From a virus: DNA of 40,548 nucleotides. The position numbers and the translations under genes were made by a program. The stretch lies in IMG/VR virus record IMGVR_UViG_3300031772_000093, positions 1 to 40,548 of that record; one strand, 5' to 3'. This document shows, piece by piece, positions 7,525 to 15,594 of the stretch. The notes below the pieces were generated by a model, which saw nothing but the letters and a program-made list of their open reading frames with translations, was not told the DNA's origin and ran no database searches. Each line of letters starts with the position of its first letter. The stretch's first letter is position 1.

Positions 7525-10266
7525 ATGGCCCAGCGGCGTTTCGGTCCTACCCTCGGTGCGGGAGTCGCAGTCATCGAGTTGGAAGCTGAGAAGACAATCC
7601 AGCCCGCGCCCACCGGGGTCAACTGCTACGTGGGGGTGGCGGAAAAGGGCGATGTCGGAGAGCTGAACTCGTGTCCTACCAAGAGCGACTTCGCCAAGAA
7701 GTGCGGCGGGTTCACCGACTTCGCATCCACGCAGCTTCCCGACGCGGCCATGGACTTCTGGAACATGGGCCAGGGAGCCGGAGAGCTGTTCGTGGTCCGC
7801 GTGACGGACGGGACGGAGGTCAAGTCCAAGGAGCAGTTCTTCAGCCGCCATTCCGGCCAAGGGTTCTATGCGGGGCGTCTCAGCGACCCCTCCTACAACC
7901 AGATCAAGCGGAAGGTCTTGGAGATCACGGCCAAGAACGGAGGAGCGTGGGGAGGTCGGGGCAAGACGATCAGCGGCTCGGTCACTCTTCCCGGCGATCT
8001 CACCGAGACAACCCTCGACACCGGCGTCACCTCCAAGATCAACGAGTGGGCCGGTGCGACGCTCCGGCTCGAAGGGGTCACCTCCAAGACCTACACCGTC
8101 GTCAGCAACACGGTGGCGGGCGTCGTCACGGTCAAGAGCGATTCCACGATGTCCTCCGACCTCGCCAGCGGTTCCACCCCTTCCAACGCGGATTACCAGC
8201 TGGCCCTGGATTCCGCCCTGGTGACCTACCCCACCCAGCTCGCTGGGACGCGGAAGGCGGTGTCTGTTCTCTTCAAGGACGGCGAGGAGAGCGAAGCAGA
8301 CCTGTTCGGGTTGGAGGTGTACTGCGACGAGGTCAAGGTTGCGGAGTACCCCAACCTGTCGCTGGACCCCGGCTCGAAGTGGTACATCGAGCAGGTCATC
8401 AACGAGGATGCGTCCAACTTCTGGATCAGGGTCGTGGTTCTCTACTCGGGAACCCTCCTGCCGGCCCACCGACCGGGGAACTGGGCGGGAACCGCGAAGG
8501 AATGGGCCGCAGAAAGGATGACCCTCCAGATCGGCCATGTCCGTTCGATGAACGCGGACAACGACGATGTCGGTTGGGTCGGGAACTGGACGCTCCCCTC
8601 CGATGCGGGCTACCCCGACCGGGTCAAGAAACAGCGTCTCAACATCGTCTTCACGAGCCCCACCGCGTTCACCGTGACCTGCGAGCCGGATGAAGGAGCC
8701 GTTCTTGACCTCCCGGCGGGAACGGTCGGCACGCCCTACCCCGCGCTCAACCGCTACGGCATCGGGTTCACGATCTTCCGAGGAGTGGACGCCTGGACCG
8801 CAGCGGACGAGATCATCATCGACGTTCTGCCGCTTCCGGTGGACGAGGATGGTGCGGGGCTGCTCGCCGGGCAGTACCTGTACCCCGACCTGGGCGCGAG
8901 CACGCGGACCAAGGTTCGCATCAAGAGCAACACCTCCAACACGATCACGCTCTCCGTCGCTCCGTCCGTCCCGCCGGATGAGGACCTTCCGGCCACCGGG
9001 TTCATCGACACCGGCGCGCTCGTGTTCCCGCTCACCCTCGTTTCGACTTCGCTCAAGCTGGTCCATTCCTCCTTCGGATGGTTCGATCTCACCATCCCCG
9101 CAGGACCGCACGCAACCGCAGCGGCGCTCGCCACCGCGATCAACACGGCGTGGCAGACGGCCAGCGGCTCCACCGGACACATCGCTTCGGATGGCGGAAC
9201 GTCCCACGTCCACTTCGAGGTGGACGGGACGGACCCGGAGACAGGGCTCGACAACTTCCTCATCTTCACGGCGGCCAACGCTTCCCTCAACGTCGCAGCC
9301 GGAGCCCATCTCATCGGGGATTCCGGAGCGGACTACCGGGTTCAGGCTCCCATCGAGCTGCGCGCCGGGTACAACGGCGGAATCCCGACCGTTGCGAACT
9401 ACCTCGCCCACGCCGATGTCCTGGCCTCCCTCATCCGCCGCATCCTCGGTCGGAACAAGGGTCTGGTGAAGCTGGCCGTTCCCGGCGTCATCGATACCGA
9501 CATCCAGAAGGGGTTCATCCAGCTGGCCGAGGCGCTCAACTACCAGTTCCGCGTGGAAGTGCCTTCGGGGATGGATGACGATGCCGCCGTCGTGGGATAC
9601 GTCAACGACACCATCGGCCGCAACGACTTCGCGGTGGTCTCCTACCCATCGTATGGCTACGTTCCCAACCCCCAGGGCGAGGGAATCGTGCTCCGGACCC
9701 TCACCGGCGCCATTCACGGACGGGAAGCCCTCATGGCCCGCAACTTCGAGGGGTACCACAAGGCCGCAGCGGGCGTGGACGTCACGCTCCCCAACGTGAA
9801 GAAGCTGCCGACCGGAGAGCGCCAGCTCAACGAGGAGATGCTGAACCCCCAGGGCGTGAACATCATCAAGAAGCTCAAGGGCAACTTCATCCTCTGGGGC
9901 GACAGGACCATCTCCCTGGATCCGGCGTGGCGCTGGAAGCACCAGCGGGAGTACCTCAGCCACGTCGAGAACATCTTCAGGGAGGGGTTCGACTACATCG
10001 TGTTCGCGATCAACGACGTCATCACGCAGCTCACCCTCACCACCGCGTTCAAGACGTTCTTCCTTCCCGAGTGGCGGAAGCGAGCCCTGCGCGGCGACAA
10101 GTTTGAGGATGCCGTGAGCATCAAGATCGACAGCGAGAACAACACCAACCTTTCGCGCTCCCAGGGCGACCTCAACGCGGAGATCAAGCTGCGGCTGGCG
10201 GATACGGTGGAACGCTTCATCATCCGCATCGGCAAGGCCGGCATCTTCGAGGATCTGAGCGCCTAG
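7525..10266 (+). CDS. Contractile tail sheath protein
   Basis: 913 aa. ATG 7525 follows GGAGG. The start (FGPTLGAGVAVIELEAEKTI then TGVNCYVGVAEKGDVGE) and the end (ILWGDRTISLDPAWRWKHQREY, then FLPEWRKRALRGDKFEDAVSIKIDSENN and LNAEIKLRLADTVERFIIRIGKAG) are classical T4 gp18/Mu gpL-type sheath regions; the conserved C-terminal domain makes the contractile lattice. The protein is far longer than the usual 350-690 aa: about residues 130-620 carry several beta-rich insertions (for example DLTIPAGPHATAAALATAIN and flanking strands) that should project outward from the tail. Followed by the tube gene after 28 bases. Confidence 0.92.
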   Translation: MAQRRFGPTLGAGVAVIELEAEKTIQPAPTGVNCYVGVAEKGDVGELNSCPTKSDFAKKCGGFTDFASTQLPDAAMDFWNMGQGAGELFVVRVTDGTEVKSKEQFFSRHSGQGFYAGRLSDPSYNQIKRKVLEITAKNGGAWGGRGKTISGSVTLPGDLTETTLDTGVTSKINEWAGATLRLEGVTSKTYTVVSNTVAGVVTVKSDSTMSSDLASGSTPSNADYQLALDSALVTYPTQLAGTRKAVSVLFKDGEESEADLFGLEVYCDEVKVAEYPNLSLDPGSKWYIEQVINEDASNFWIRVVVLYSGTLLPAHRPGNWAGTAKEWAAERMTLQIGHVRSMNADNDDVGWVGNWTLPSDAGYPDRVKKQRLNIVFTSPTAFTVTCEPDEGAVLDLPAGTVGTPYPALNRYGIGFTIFRGVDAWTAADEIIIDVLPLPVDEDGAGLLAGQYLYPDLGASTRTKVRIKSNTSNTITLSVAPSVPPDEDLPATGFIDTGALVFPLTLVSTSLKLVHSSFGWFDLTIPAGPHATAAALATAINTAWQTASGSTGHIASDGGTSHVHFEVDGTDPETGLDNFLIFTAANASLNVAAGAHLIGDSGADYRVQAPIELRAGYNGGIPTVANYLAHADVLASLIRRILGRNKGLVKLAVPGVIDTDIQKGFIQLAEALNYQFRVEVPSGMDDDAAVVGYVNDTIGRNDFAVVSYPSYGYVPNPQGEGIVLRTLTGAIHGREALMARNFEGYHKAAAGVDVTLPNVKKLPTGERQLNEEMLNPQGVNIIKKLKGNFILWGDRTISLDPAWRWKHQREYLSHVENIFREGFDYIVFAINDVITQLTLTTAFKTFFLPEWRKRALRGDKFEDAVSIKIDSENNTNLSRSQGDLNAEIKLRLADTVERFIIRIGKAGIFEDLSA

Positions 10267-10294
10267 TTCACCCCTTTTGCTGGAGGCTTTCGTC

Positions 10295-10738
10295 ATGGGT
10301 ATCAAGGCAACGCTGAAGGAAGACCACATCCCCAAGAACAAGTTCACCCTCATCGTCTTGGGGATGCCGGCCATCTTCTTCACGAAGATCAGCGGGATCG
10401 AGTTCCAGACGGATGTGGTGGACCTCCCCGACCGCACCCGCGCTTCGGGCGGGAACCCGCAGGCCACGGAGTTCACGGCGGAGACTCCGCTCCACCACTC
10501 CACCGAGCAGGCCGCGATGGAACTGTGGCTCCTCGAAGGACAGGACCCCGTCAGCCCGCTCTACAAGAAAGCGGGAACGCTCGTCATGATGTCGGGAACG
10601 GGGTTGGTCTTGAAGACCTACACCCTCACCGGCGTCTGGGTTTCCCGGCGCAAGCTTCCTGACCTCGACTTCGAGGATGAGGGCGGGATGGCGACGTGCG
10701 AGTGGACCTTCCAGTGCGACTCGGTGCTCCCGATCTAG
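10295..10738 (+). CDS. Tail tube protein (gp19-like)
   Basis: 147 aa. ATG 10295 is preceded by TGGAGG; a TTG at 10277 is upstream but poorer. The size, the position right after the sheath, and the sequence features KNKFTLIVLGMPAIFFTKISGIEFQ at the N-terminus and a Trp-Thr-Phe-Gln strand near the C-terminus fit the T4 gp19-type tube monomer that stacks as hexamers inside the sheath. The N-terminal FFTKISGIEFQTDVVDL strand is typical of tube and tube-initiator proteins. Confidence 0.85.
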   Translation: MGIKATLKEDHIPKNKFTLIVLGMPAIFFTKISGIEFQTDVVDLPDRTRASGGNPQATEFTAETPLHHSTEQAAMELWLLEGQDPVSPLYKKAGTLVMMSGTGLVLKTYTLTGVWVSRRKLPDLDFEDEGGMATCEWTFQCDSVLPI

Positions 10739-10762
10739 GGCTTCAACGAGCAGGAGTAGGCC

Positions 10763-11077
10763 ATGGCCGACCAACCGGATGACGTCTTCAAGGGGTTCTT
10801 GGACGTACCTCCTCACGGAGCGAAGGAGGTCATCCAGAACATCGGGAAGGGTTGGCCGAACAACAACCCTTCCGGACCCAACCAGTATGGAGGCGGCGCT
10901 CATTACGACAAGATGCCCGACGGGCAGTTGAAAACAGCCCACAACGGGCTGATCTCCGCTCTGTCTCACGTCTCACCCGGAACGTCGTCCAAACCGATCA
11001 CGGATCAACTGGTTCAGAGCACGACAGAGGCCAGACGGCGGGGCATGGAGTTTGACGACAAGGGTCGCATCAAGTAG
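10763..11077 (+). CDS. Small hypothetical protein between tube and chaperone genes
   Basis: 104 aa, unrecognised. ATG 10763 follows GAGCAGGAGTAGG at good spacing. Polar and Gly/Asn/Pro-rich in the middle (WPNNNPSGPNQYGGGAHYD), with little predicted secondary structure and a charged C-terminus (TTEARRRGMEFDDKGRIK). No membrane segment or signal peptide. Being encoded among tail genes it may be a minor tail or assembly factor. Confidence 0.65.
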   Translation: MADQPDDVFKGFLDVPPHGAKEVIQNIGKGWPNNNPSGPNQYGGGAHYDKMPDGQLKTAHNGLISALSHVSPGTSSKPITDQLVQSTTEARRRGMEFDDKGRIK

Positions 11078-11100
11078 ACATCGAGAGAAACCGCTCACAA

Positions 11101-11115
11101 CCGGCTCCTCGCCGG
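11101..11115 (+). other. Small hairpin ahead of the tail chaperone gene
   Basis: CCGGC (11101-11105) and GCCGG (11111-11115) form a five-pair stem with loop TCCTC, 16 bases before ATG 11131. No T-run follows. It may affect translation of the chaperone, whose ribosome site TTGGAG begins within a few bases of the stem. The call is weak because stems this short are common in such DNA. Confidence 0.3.
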
Positions 11116-11130
11116 AATTGGAGTGTACCG

Positions 11131-12003
11131 ATGAAGAAGAGCAGCCAGAAGGTCCCAGCGGCAGCGGAGCAACCGTCCATCCCGAAGGGGGAGGAGGTTC
11201 CGCTCACGTTCTCAACTGTCCGTGATTGGGGCCAGAGACTTCCCATCGGGCTCCTCGCCGGAGGTCAGCTTCACCGCGACTTTGGGTTCAAGCAGTTCCG
11301 CATGAAGGAAGAGCGGGAACTGGACGCCGTTCGCAAGGATGCCAAGCGGATGTCGATGGCCGATTTCGTTGCCGCCGTCCTGTCCCATATGTTGACGGTG
11401 TTGGGGCCGTACCAGGACTTCCAGAGCCTCAGCGAGCAGGAACGGAAGATGATCGTCCACCAGATGTGGTTGGGCGATGTGATGTACGCATACATCTACC
11501 TCCGCATCTCCGCCTTGGGCGAGGTCATCAAGTTCAAGGTCGAATGCCCCTCGTGCGGAACGAAGTCAGACCTGCCGGCAGATCTGTACGACACCGACGT
11601 CAAGATCGCAGAAGGGGAAGCGGCGCTGGTCCGCTCGATCATGCTCCGCGATGGACTCATCCTCGAAGCGGGCGGAGAGCCCGTCAAGAACCTCTACATC
11701 CAACCGCCCAGATGGAACGCGATGACCTCGCTCCGCGCGCCGGGAACGTTCAGCCTGGGCGATGTCAAGATGGCGATTCTCCTCTCCTCCATCCGACAGG
11801 CCGGTGAGGGGCGATTCCCCTTGACCTCCCAGGTTCTGGACCTCCTCACCAAGTACGATCTGGAATCCCTGGCTCGTTCCATCGACTCGATGTCTCCAGG
11901 ACCGGATATGACTGTCGAAACGACGTGCCCCGCGTGTCAGCGCGAAGGAAAGCACCCGTTGGACTGGTCTTATGATTTTTTCTTCACCAGTTCATCCCTC
12001 TGA
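11131..12003 (+). CDS. Tail assembly chaperone, zero-frame product, zinc-ribbon type
   Basis: 290 aa; encoded just before the tape measure, where tail assembly chaperones sit. ATG 11131 follows TTGGAG. Helical body with two CxxC pairs: Cys139-Cys142 (ECPSCGTKSD) and Cys266-Cys269 (CPACQ), likely a single zinc ribbon brought together in the fold, as in T4 gp26-like baseplate hub assembly proteins. The second pair lies about 14 codons before a T TTT TTC slippery heptamer. The zero-frame end after the slip site is only SSSL-type residues (TSSSL), while the -1 frame opens into 74 more codons. Role: coats the tape measure or hub during assembly and is absent from the finished tail (known for such families). 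Confidence 0.8.
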   Translation: MKKSSQKVPAAAEQPSIPKGEEVPLTFSTVRDWGQRLPIGLLAGGQLHRDFGFKQFRMKEERELDAVRKDAKRMSMADFVAAVLSHMLTVLGPYQDFQSLSEQERKMIVHQMWLGDVMYAYIYLRISALGEVIKFKVECPSCGTKSDLPADLYDTDVKIAEGEAALVRSIMLRDGLILEAGGEPVKNLYIQPPRWNAMTSLRAPGTFSLGDVKMAILLSSIRQAGEGRFPLTSQVLDLLTKYDLESLARSIDSMSPGPDMTVETTCPACQREGKHPLDWSYDFFFTSSSL

Positions 12004-12206
12004 AATCAGCGGATGAGCTGAGAGAGGAGTTGTTCGTGCTGGCCTACGCCACCCAGGGAGGGATGTCCTACTCTGACGTGGTGGAAATGACTCGGCAGGA
12101 CCGCGAGTGGTACATCGAGCGGCTGAGCCGTGAGAAGGAAGAGGAGCGACACAAGATAGACTCCTACCGTAGCAAGAACGCCCCCAAGGGAAAGGGCAGG
12201 AGGTAG
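11131..12206 (+). CDS. Tail assembly chaperone, -1 frameshift extension product
   Basis: Predicted 358 aa product: 284 zero-frame residues to the TTC at 11980, then 74 residues in the -1 frame ending at TAG 12204. The extension contains LREELFVLAYATQGGMSYSD, a VVEMTRQDREWYIERL helix, then a charged tail, a pattern shared with the T4 gp51/phage-hub-assembly type domain normally encoded just before the tape measure. It has no well-placed ATG of its own; a separate product from TTG 12030 or GTG 12036 after AGAGGAG is the main alternative. The tape measure starts four bases after the stop. That the domain is coding is clear; the frameshift mechanism is inferred. Confidence 0.7.
11976..11982 (+). 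promoter_or_regulatory. Putative programmed -1 ribosomal frameshift site T TTT TTC
   Basis: The heptamer TTTTTTC sits exactly in phase for -1 slippage: zero-frame codons GAT TTT TTC place it as T_TTT_TTC. After slippage the frame is open to TAG 12204-12206. A five-pair stem TCAGC/GCTGA (12006-12021) lies 23 bases downstream, further than the usual 5-9 bases, so its role is unclear. Frameshifting at this gene position is a known conserved trait of tail chaperone genes such as lambda G/GT. Confidence 0.75.
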
Positions 12207-12209
12207 CCG

Positions 12210-14681
12210 GTGGCCTTCCTAACCGCGATGGCGATTGGCGCGAAGATCCAGATCCTGGCGGGCAACTCCTATGAGGAGCTGTCGAAACTTTCCAAGGGAA
12301 TGGAGAGCGTCGACAAGGCCACGCTGAAGCTTGGGATGGGGATGGGGGCACTCAGCGGTGTCTTCGCCGGTATGGCTGCGGTGGGAGCCGGAGTAACCGT
12401 TGCGGTAACAGGCATCGCGTTGCAGGGGCTTGCGGTGGCCGGAGCGTTCGAACAAGCTGAGATCGCCTTCACTACGATGCTCGGGAGTGGCGAAGCCGCC
12501 AAGAAGTTCCTTGGTGAACTCGAAGCCTTTGCCGCCAAGACGCCCTTTGAGTTCCCTGAGCTTCTTCAGGCGGCTCGTTCGTTGAAAGCCTTTGGATTCT
12601 CAACGGAAGAGGTGTTGCCGCTCCTCACCACGGTCGGTGATGCTGTGGCGGCGCTCGGAGGAGGTTCGGAGGAGGTCAACTCAGTAACCAGAGCACTCGG
12701 GAAGATGCGCGCCAAGGGAAAGGTTGGCGGCGAAGAGATGATGTTGCTTGCGGAGCGCGGAATCCCGGCGTGGAAGATGCTTGCGGACACGATGGGAACG
12801 GACATCGCTGGAGCGATGGATCAGGTAAGCAAGGGAGCCGTCACGGCGGATGTCTTCATCAAGGGATTCAAAGACGCCGTAACGCGTGACTTTGGCGGCG
12901 CCATGGACAAGCTCTCGACTTCGATGTTGGGGCTCATGTCAACGATGTCGGATGAATCGCGCCGGATGCTTCGAGCCGCTTTCACGCCCTGGCTCGACAC
13001 GATCAAGCCCGTCATGATCGGGATCAACACCCTCATCGGCCAGATCGCAGACGGCTTCGCTGGTACTAACAAGGAGGTTTCCGCCGGAGCGGCGTTTGGC
13101 GAGGGGATGAAGATTGCCTTCGATGAGGTCCGTGTCGCCGTTACCTCGTTGGTCGAACAACTCACCGCGATGACCGGAATCGTGGGACCGGGGCTCGCCA
13201 AGAACCTCGGGATCGCAACAATCGCCGTCATCGCTCTCACCGTCGCTCTCACCCCGGTCGCAGCCGTCCTTGCCGTCGTTGTAGGATTGGTCGCAGCGCT
13301 CGTCATGGCCATTGGGGCAATCGGATGGGTGCCTCTCCTCGTTGGCCTTGCTGTTGCGGTGACTGCAGTCCAATTGCTCCTTCCTCTCATTGGGCTCTTG
13401 GGCATTGCCTTCCTGTTCCTTCGAGGTCAGGGCGAGTCGATTGGTGACACCTTCACTCGCTGGTGGGGGATCATCAAGGCGTTCACGAGTGGTGTTCTCG
13501 AACCTTTCAGGCAGAGCTGGGTGGACTTGTCGAACAGCCTGTCGGAGTCGTGGGATCGGCTCGTTCAGGCATTCTCCATGGCTTTCGACCTCATGGCCCT
13601 GGGCATCGGCCCTTCGGAGGAAGGCGCGAGGTCATGGGGGGAAACCATCGGAGTGGTACTGGTCAAAGCCGTTGAAATCCTGGTTTCCGGAATCAGCGTT
13701 CTCTCCAAGGTCTTGGTCACCCTGGCTACCTTCTGGACGGGAGTCAGAGCCAAGGCTGAAGGGGTCATCGCCACGTTCCGAGGAGTCAGCGTTCAGGCCA
13801 AGGTCATCGGGAGGCAGACCAGCATCGTGTTCCAAGCGGTTCGGGCTTTCGCAACGCAACTCGCTGATATGGGTTCGCATCTCTGGCGCATCTTCGTCAT
13901 GATCCACAAGCCGGTTGTGGACCTGATCATCCGGATCACCATGCTCCGAGAGGCGATTGCCGGCGCCCAGATCGTTGCTTCCTTCCTGTCCGGGAAGGTC
14001 CAAGAAGCAGGGTCCAGCATTGCTGGATTCGCGGTCAAGACCATGTTGGCTGTCTCGGGAATCGTGACCAGGGTTGGGGACAGGATGTCTCAGGTCTGGG
14101 CCGGCATCAAGACTGGGTTCATAGACCCATTCGTGTCCGGACTTTCCTCTCTGGTCCACGCTTTTGACCCAGTTGTGACCCGGATTGAAAGCGCCATGGA
14201 AACCATCGTGGGCGCGCTTCAGGGGATGGCGGATAGGGCACGCGAGATCATGGCATCCTTGCTCGGTACCATCATGTCTGTCTTCGTCAGCCTCATGGAT
14301 ACCCCGATTGGTCGTCAGTTGTTCGGAGTCGGGATGGACGTCAAGAGCGCCATCACCACGCTTCAAAGCTCCATCGCGGCAGTCAAAGCGGCTCCGGTCA
14401 CCGTCGCGACGGAGGAACACGCCAAGCGCGCCGCATCGGTCCTTGGGGAAGAGCAGCGGCAGCGCGCGGCGGCATCCTCGCCGGAAGTGGCGGCATCCGT
14501 CACGGTGGAAGGGAAGCAGTCGGTCACGATCAAGAACGAACTCACCATCGACGGCAAGAAGATGGCTATCGCAACAAAGGAAGCGGAAGTGGAGTTGACA
14601 GAGCGTGCCGGGTTCAGCCTCACGCCCTGGCAGAGACGCAGCGTTCTGGAACGAGGGGCTACGCCCATCCCGGCAATGTGA
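12210..14681 (+). CDS. Tape measure protein
   Basis: 823 aa; sets tail length and is threaded through the tube. GTG 12210 is preceded by a strong AGGAGG. N-terminal region: hydrophobic helices around residues 45-85 (MGALSGVFAGMAAVGAGVTV), then the tape measure N-terminal domain signature (FEQAEIAFTTMLGSGEAAKK, LEAFAAKTPFEFPELLQAAR, MLLAERGIPAWKMLAD). A long hydrophobic block at about residues 332-402 holds several potential membrane segments, expected to help DNA cross the host membrane. The rest is helical. If the usual ~1.5 Angstrom per residue rule holds, the tail would be about 120 nm long (inference). Confidence 0.92.
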   Translation: MAFLTAMAIGAKIQILAGNSYEELSKLSKGMESVDKATLKLGMGMGALSGVFAGMAAVGAGVTVAVTGIALQGLAVAGAFEQAEIAFTTMLGSGEAAKKFLGELEAFAAKTPFEFPELLQAARSLKAFGFSTEEVLPLLTTVGDAVAALGGGSEEVNSVTRALGKMRAKGKVGGEEMMLLAERGIPAWKMLADTMGTDIAGAMDQVSKGAVTADVFIKGFKDAVTRDFGGAMDKLSTSMLGLMSTMSDESRRMLRAAFTPWLDTIKPVMIGINTLIGQIADGFAGTNKEVSAGAAFGEGMKIAFDEVRVAVTSLVEQLTAMTGIVGPGLAKNLGIATIAVIALTVALTPVAAVLAVVVGLVAALVMAIGAIGWVPLLVGLAVAVTAVQLLLPLIGLLGIAFLFLRGQGESIGDTFTRWWGIIKAFTSGVLEPFRQSWVDLSNSLSESWDRLVQAFSMAFDLMALGIGPSEEGARSWGETIGVVLVKAVEILVSGISVLSKVLVTLATFWTGVRAKAEGVIATFRGVSVQAKVIGRQTSIVFQAVRAFATQLADMGSHLWRIFVMIHKPVVDLIIRITMLREAIAGAQIVASFLSGKVQEAGSSIAGFAVKTMLAVSGIVTRVGDRMSQVWAGIKTGFIDPFVSGLSSLVHAFDPVVTRIESAMETIVGALQGMADRAREIMASLLGTIMSVFVSLMDTPIGRQLFGVGMDVKSAITTLQSSIAAVKAAPVTVATEEHAKRAASVLGEEQRQRAAASSPEVAASVTVEGKQSVTIKNELTIDGKKMAIATKEAEVELTERAGFSLTPWQRRSVLERGATPIPAM

Positions 14682-14692
14682 GAGGAGCTTCA

Positions 14693-14782
14693 ATGGACCC
14701 CGATACCACCGCAAGACCTCCGGCATGCGTAGGGCTGTGTAGCAATGCCGCGTTCATGAGAACGCCGGGGAGGGGAAGATGA
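14693..14782 (+). CDS. Possible 29-codon small ORF between tape measure and baseplate genes
   Basis: ATG 14693 follows GAGAGGAG at ideal spacing and the ORF ends in a TGA that overlaps the next ATG (ATGA at 14779-14782). The peptide is Pro/Arg-rich with two Cys (ARPPACVGLCSNAAF) and has no recognisable domain. It may only deliver ribosomes to the next gene by coupling, or be a minor peptide. The next gene also has its own GGGGAGGGGAAG ribosome site, so coupling is not needed. Confidence 0.4.
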   Translation: MDPDTTARPPACVGLCSNAAFMRTPGRGR

Positions 14783-15594
14783 CGGCGGCCAGCGTTCCGT
14801 TCCAGTCAGTCGGATGGTCTCTGGTTTCCCAAGACGATGGGACGGAGGTTCGGGGCCAGTTCATGCCCAGCGGGCTCGTGGAGAACGTGGCTGGAGATTG
14901 GGCGGAACAGTCCACCATCGGGCTCGACCAACCGATCCTCCAGTTCGTCAGCGGAAGGCTCGACACCATCTCCTTCGATGCGAAGTTGTGGGCTCTACAC
15001 CAGGGATCAGCGAATACCCCGAAGGATGACCTGGAGAGCGAGCCGCAGTCCATCTCGGGAACCGCGAGGAGCCGCTTCAGCGACATCCGCAACCTCGCTC
15101 GTTCCGACCCTGACCTCGGAAGGCCGCACGTCTGGCTCTTCACAGTCGGAACGCAGTTCAGCCAACTGGTCGTGGTCCGTTCGGTGGGGGGAATCCGCTA
15201 TGACCGGATGCGTCCGGATGGCTCACTTCGAGGCGCCCTGTTCTCAATCGACATGGCCCGCTATCTCGAAGCGGGGTTGTCGCAGATTGCCGCCGGGGAA
15301 TCCTTGGTGTCCGGCGCGCTCGAAGGTGAGGACTATGAGGCGCTGGCGAAGCGGGTCTACAAGGAGCCCATCCTTGGTGAAGCCCTGCGCCGCCGCAACC
15401 CCGACCGGCGATACCTCGCGGCTGGCGACCTTGTTCACGTTCCCAGGGCTCGCACCTTGAGGTCAGAGATTCAGCCACTCCGTCCTGCTTCCCTCTTCCT
15501 CAAGCCGGGGAACGACCAGGATCAGCTCCGCCGGGATTCCTTCGAGGTCCATTCTGGAGACCACCTCTCCCACATCCTGTTGAGTGACTTCTGA
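14779..15594 (+). CDS. LysM-containing baseplate / tube-initiator protein
   Basis: 271 aa. The N-terminal ~150 residues are beta-rich (DGTEVRGQFMPSGLVENVAGDW; WLFTVGTQFSQLVVVRSVGGIRYDRM), like contractile injection system tube/tube-initiator proteins and T4 gp54-type subunits. Residues about 185-225 form a LysM-like module: DYEALAKRVYKEPILGEALR, RRNPDRRYLAAGDLVHVP. In contractile tails, such LysM baseplate proteins (P2 gpX, T4 gp53 family) clamp baseplate parts around the hub. It follows the tape measure and overlaps the hub gene by one base (TGATG). Confidence 0.75.
   Translation: MTAASVPFQSVGWSLVSQDDGTEVRGQFMPSGLVENVAGDWAEQSTIGLDQPILQFVSGRLDTISFDAKLWALHQGSANTPKDDLESEPQSISGTARSRFSDIRNLARSDPDLGRPHVWLFTVGTQFSQLVVVRSVGGIRYDRMRPDGSLRGALFSIDMARYLEAGLSQIAAGESLVSGALEGEDYEALAKRVYKEPILGEALRRRNPDRRYLAAGDLVHVPRARTLRSEIQPLRPASLFLKPGNDQDQLRRDSFEVHSGDHLSHILLSDF

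Noticed and set aside
7504-10503. Long open frame of 999 codons on the - strand opposite the sheath gene
   Set aside because: Composition (Arg, Gly, Val, Glu-rich, no domain) is typical of an antisense shadow of a codon-biased gene; the + strand is clearly the sheath.
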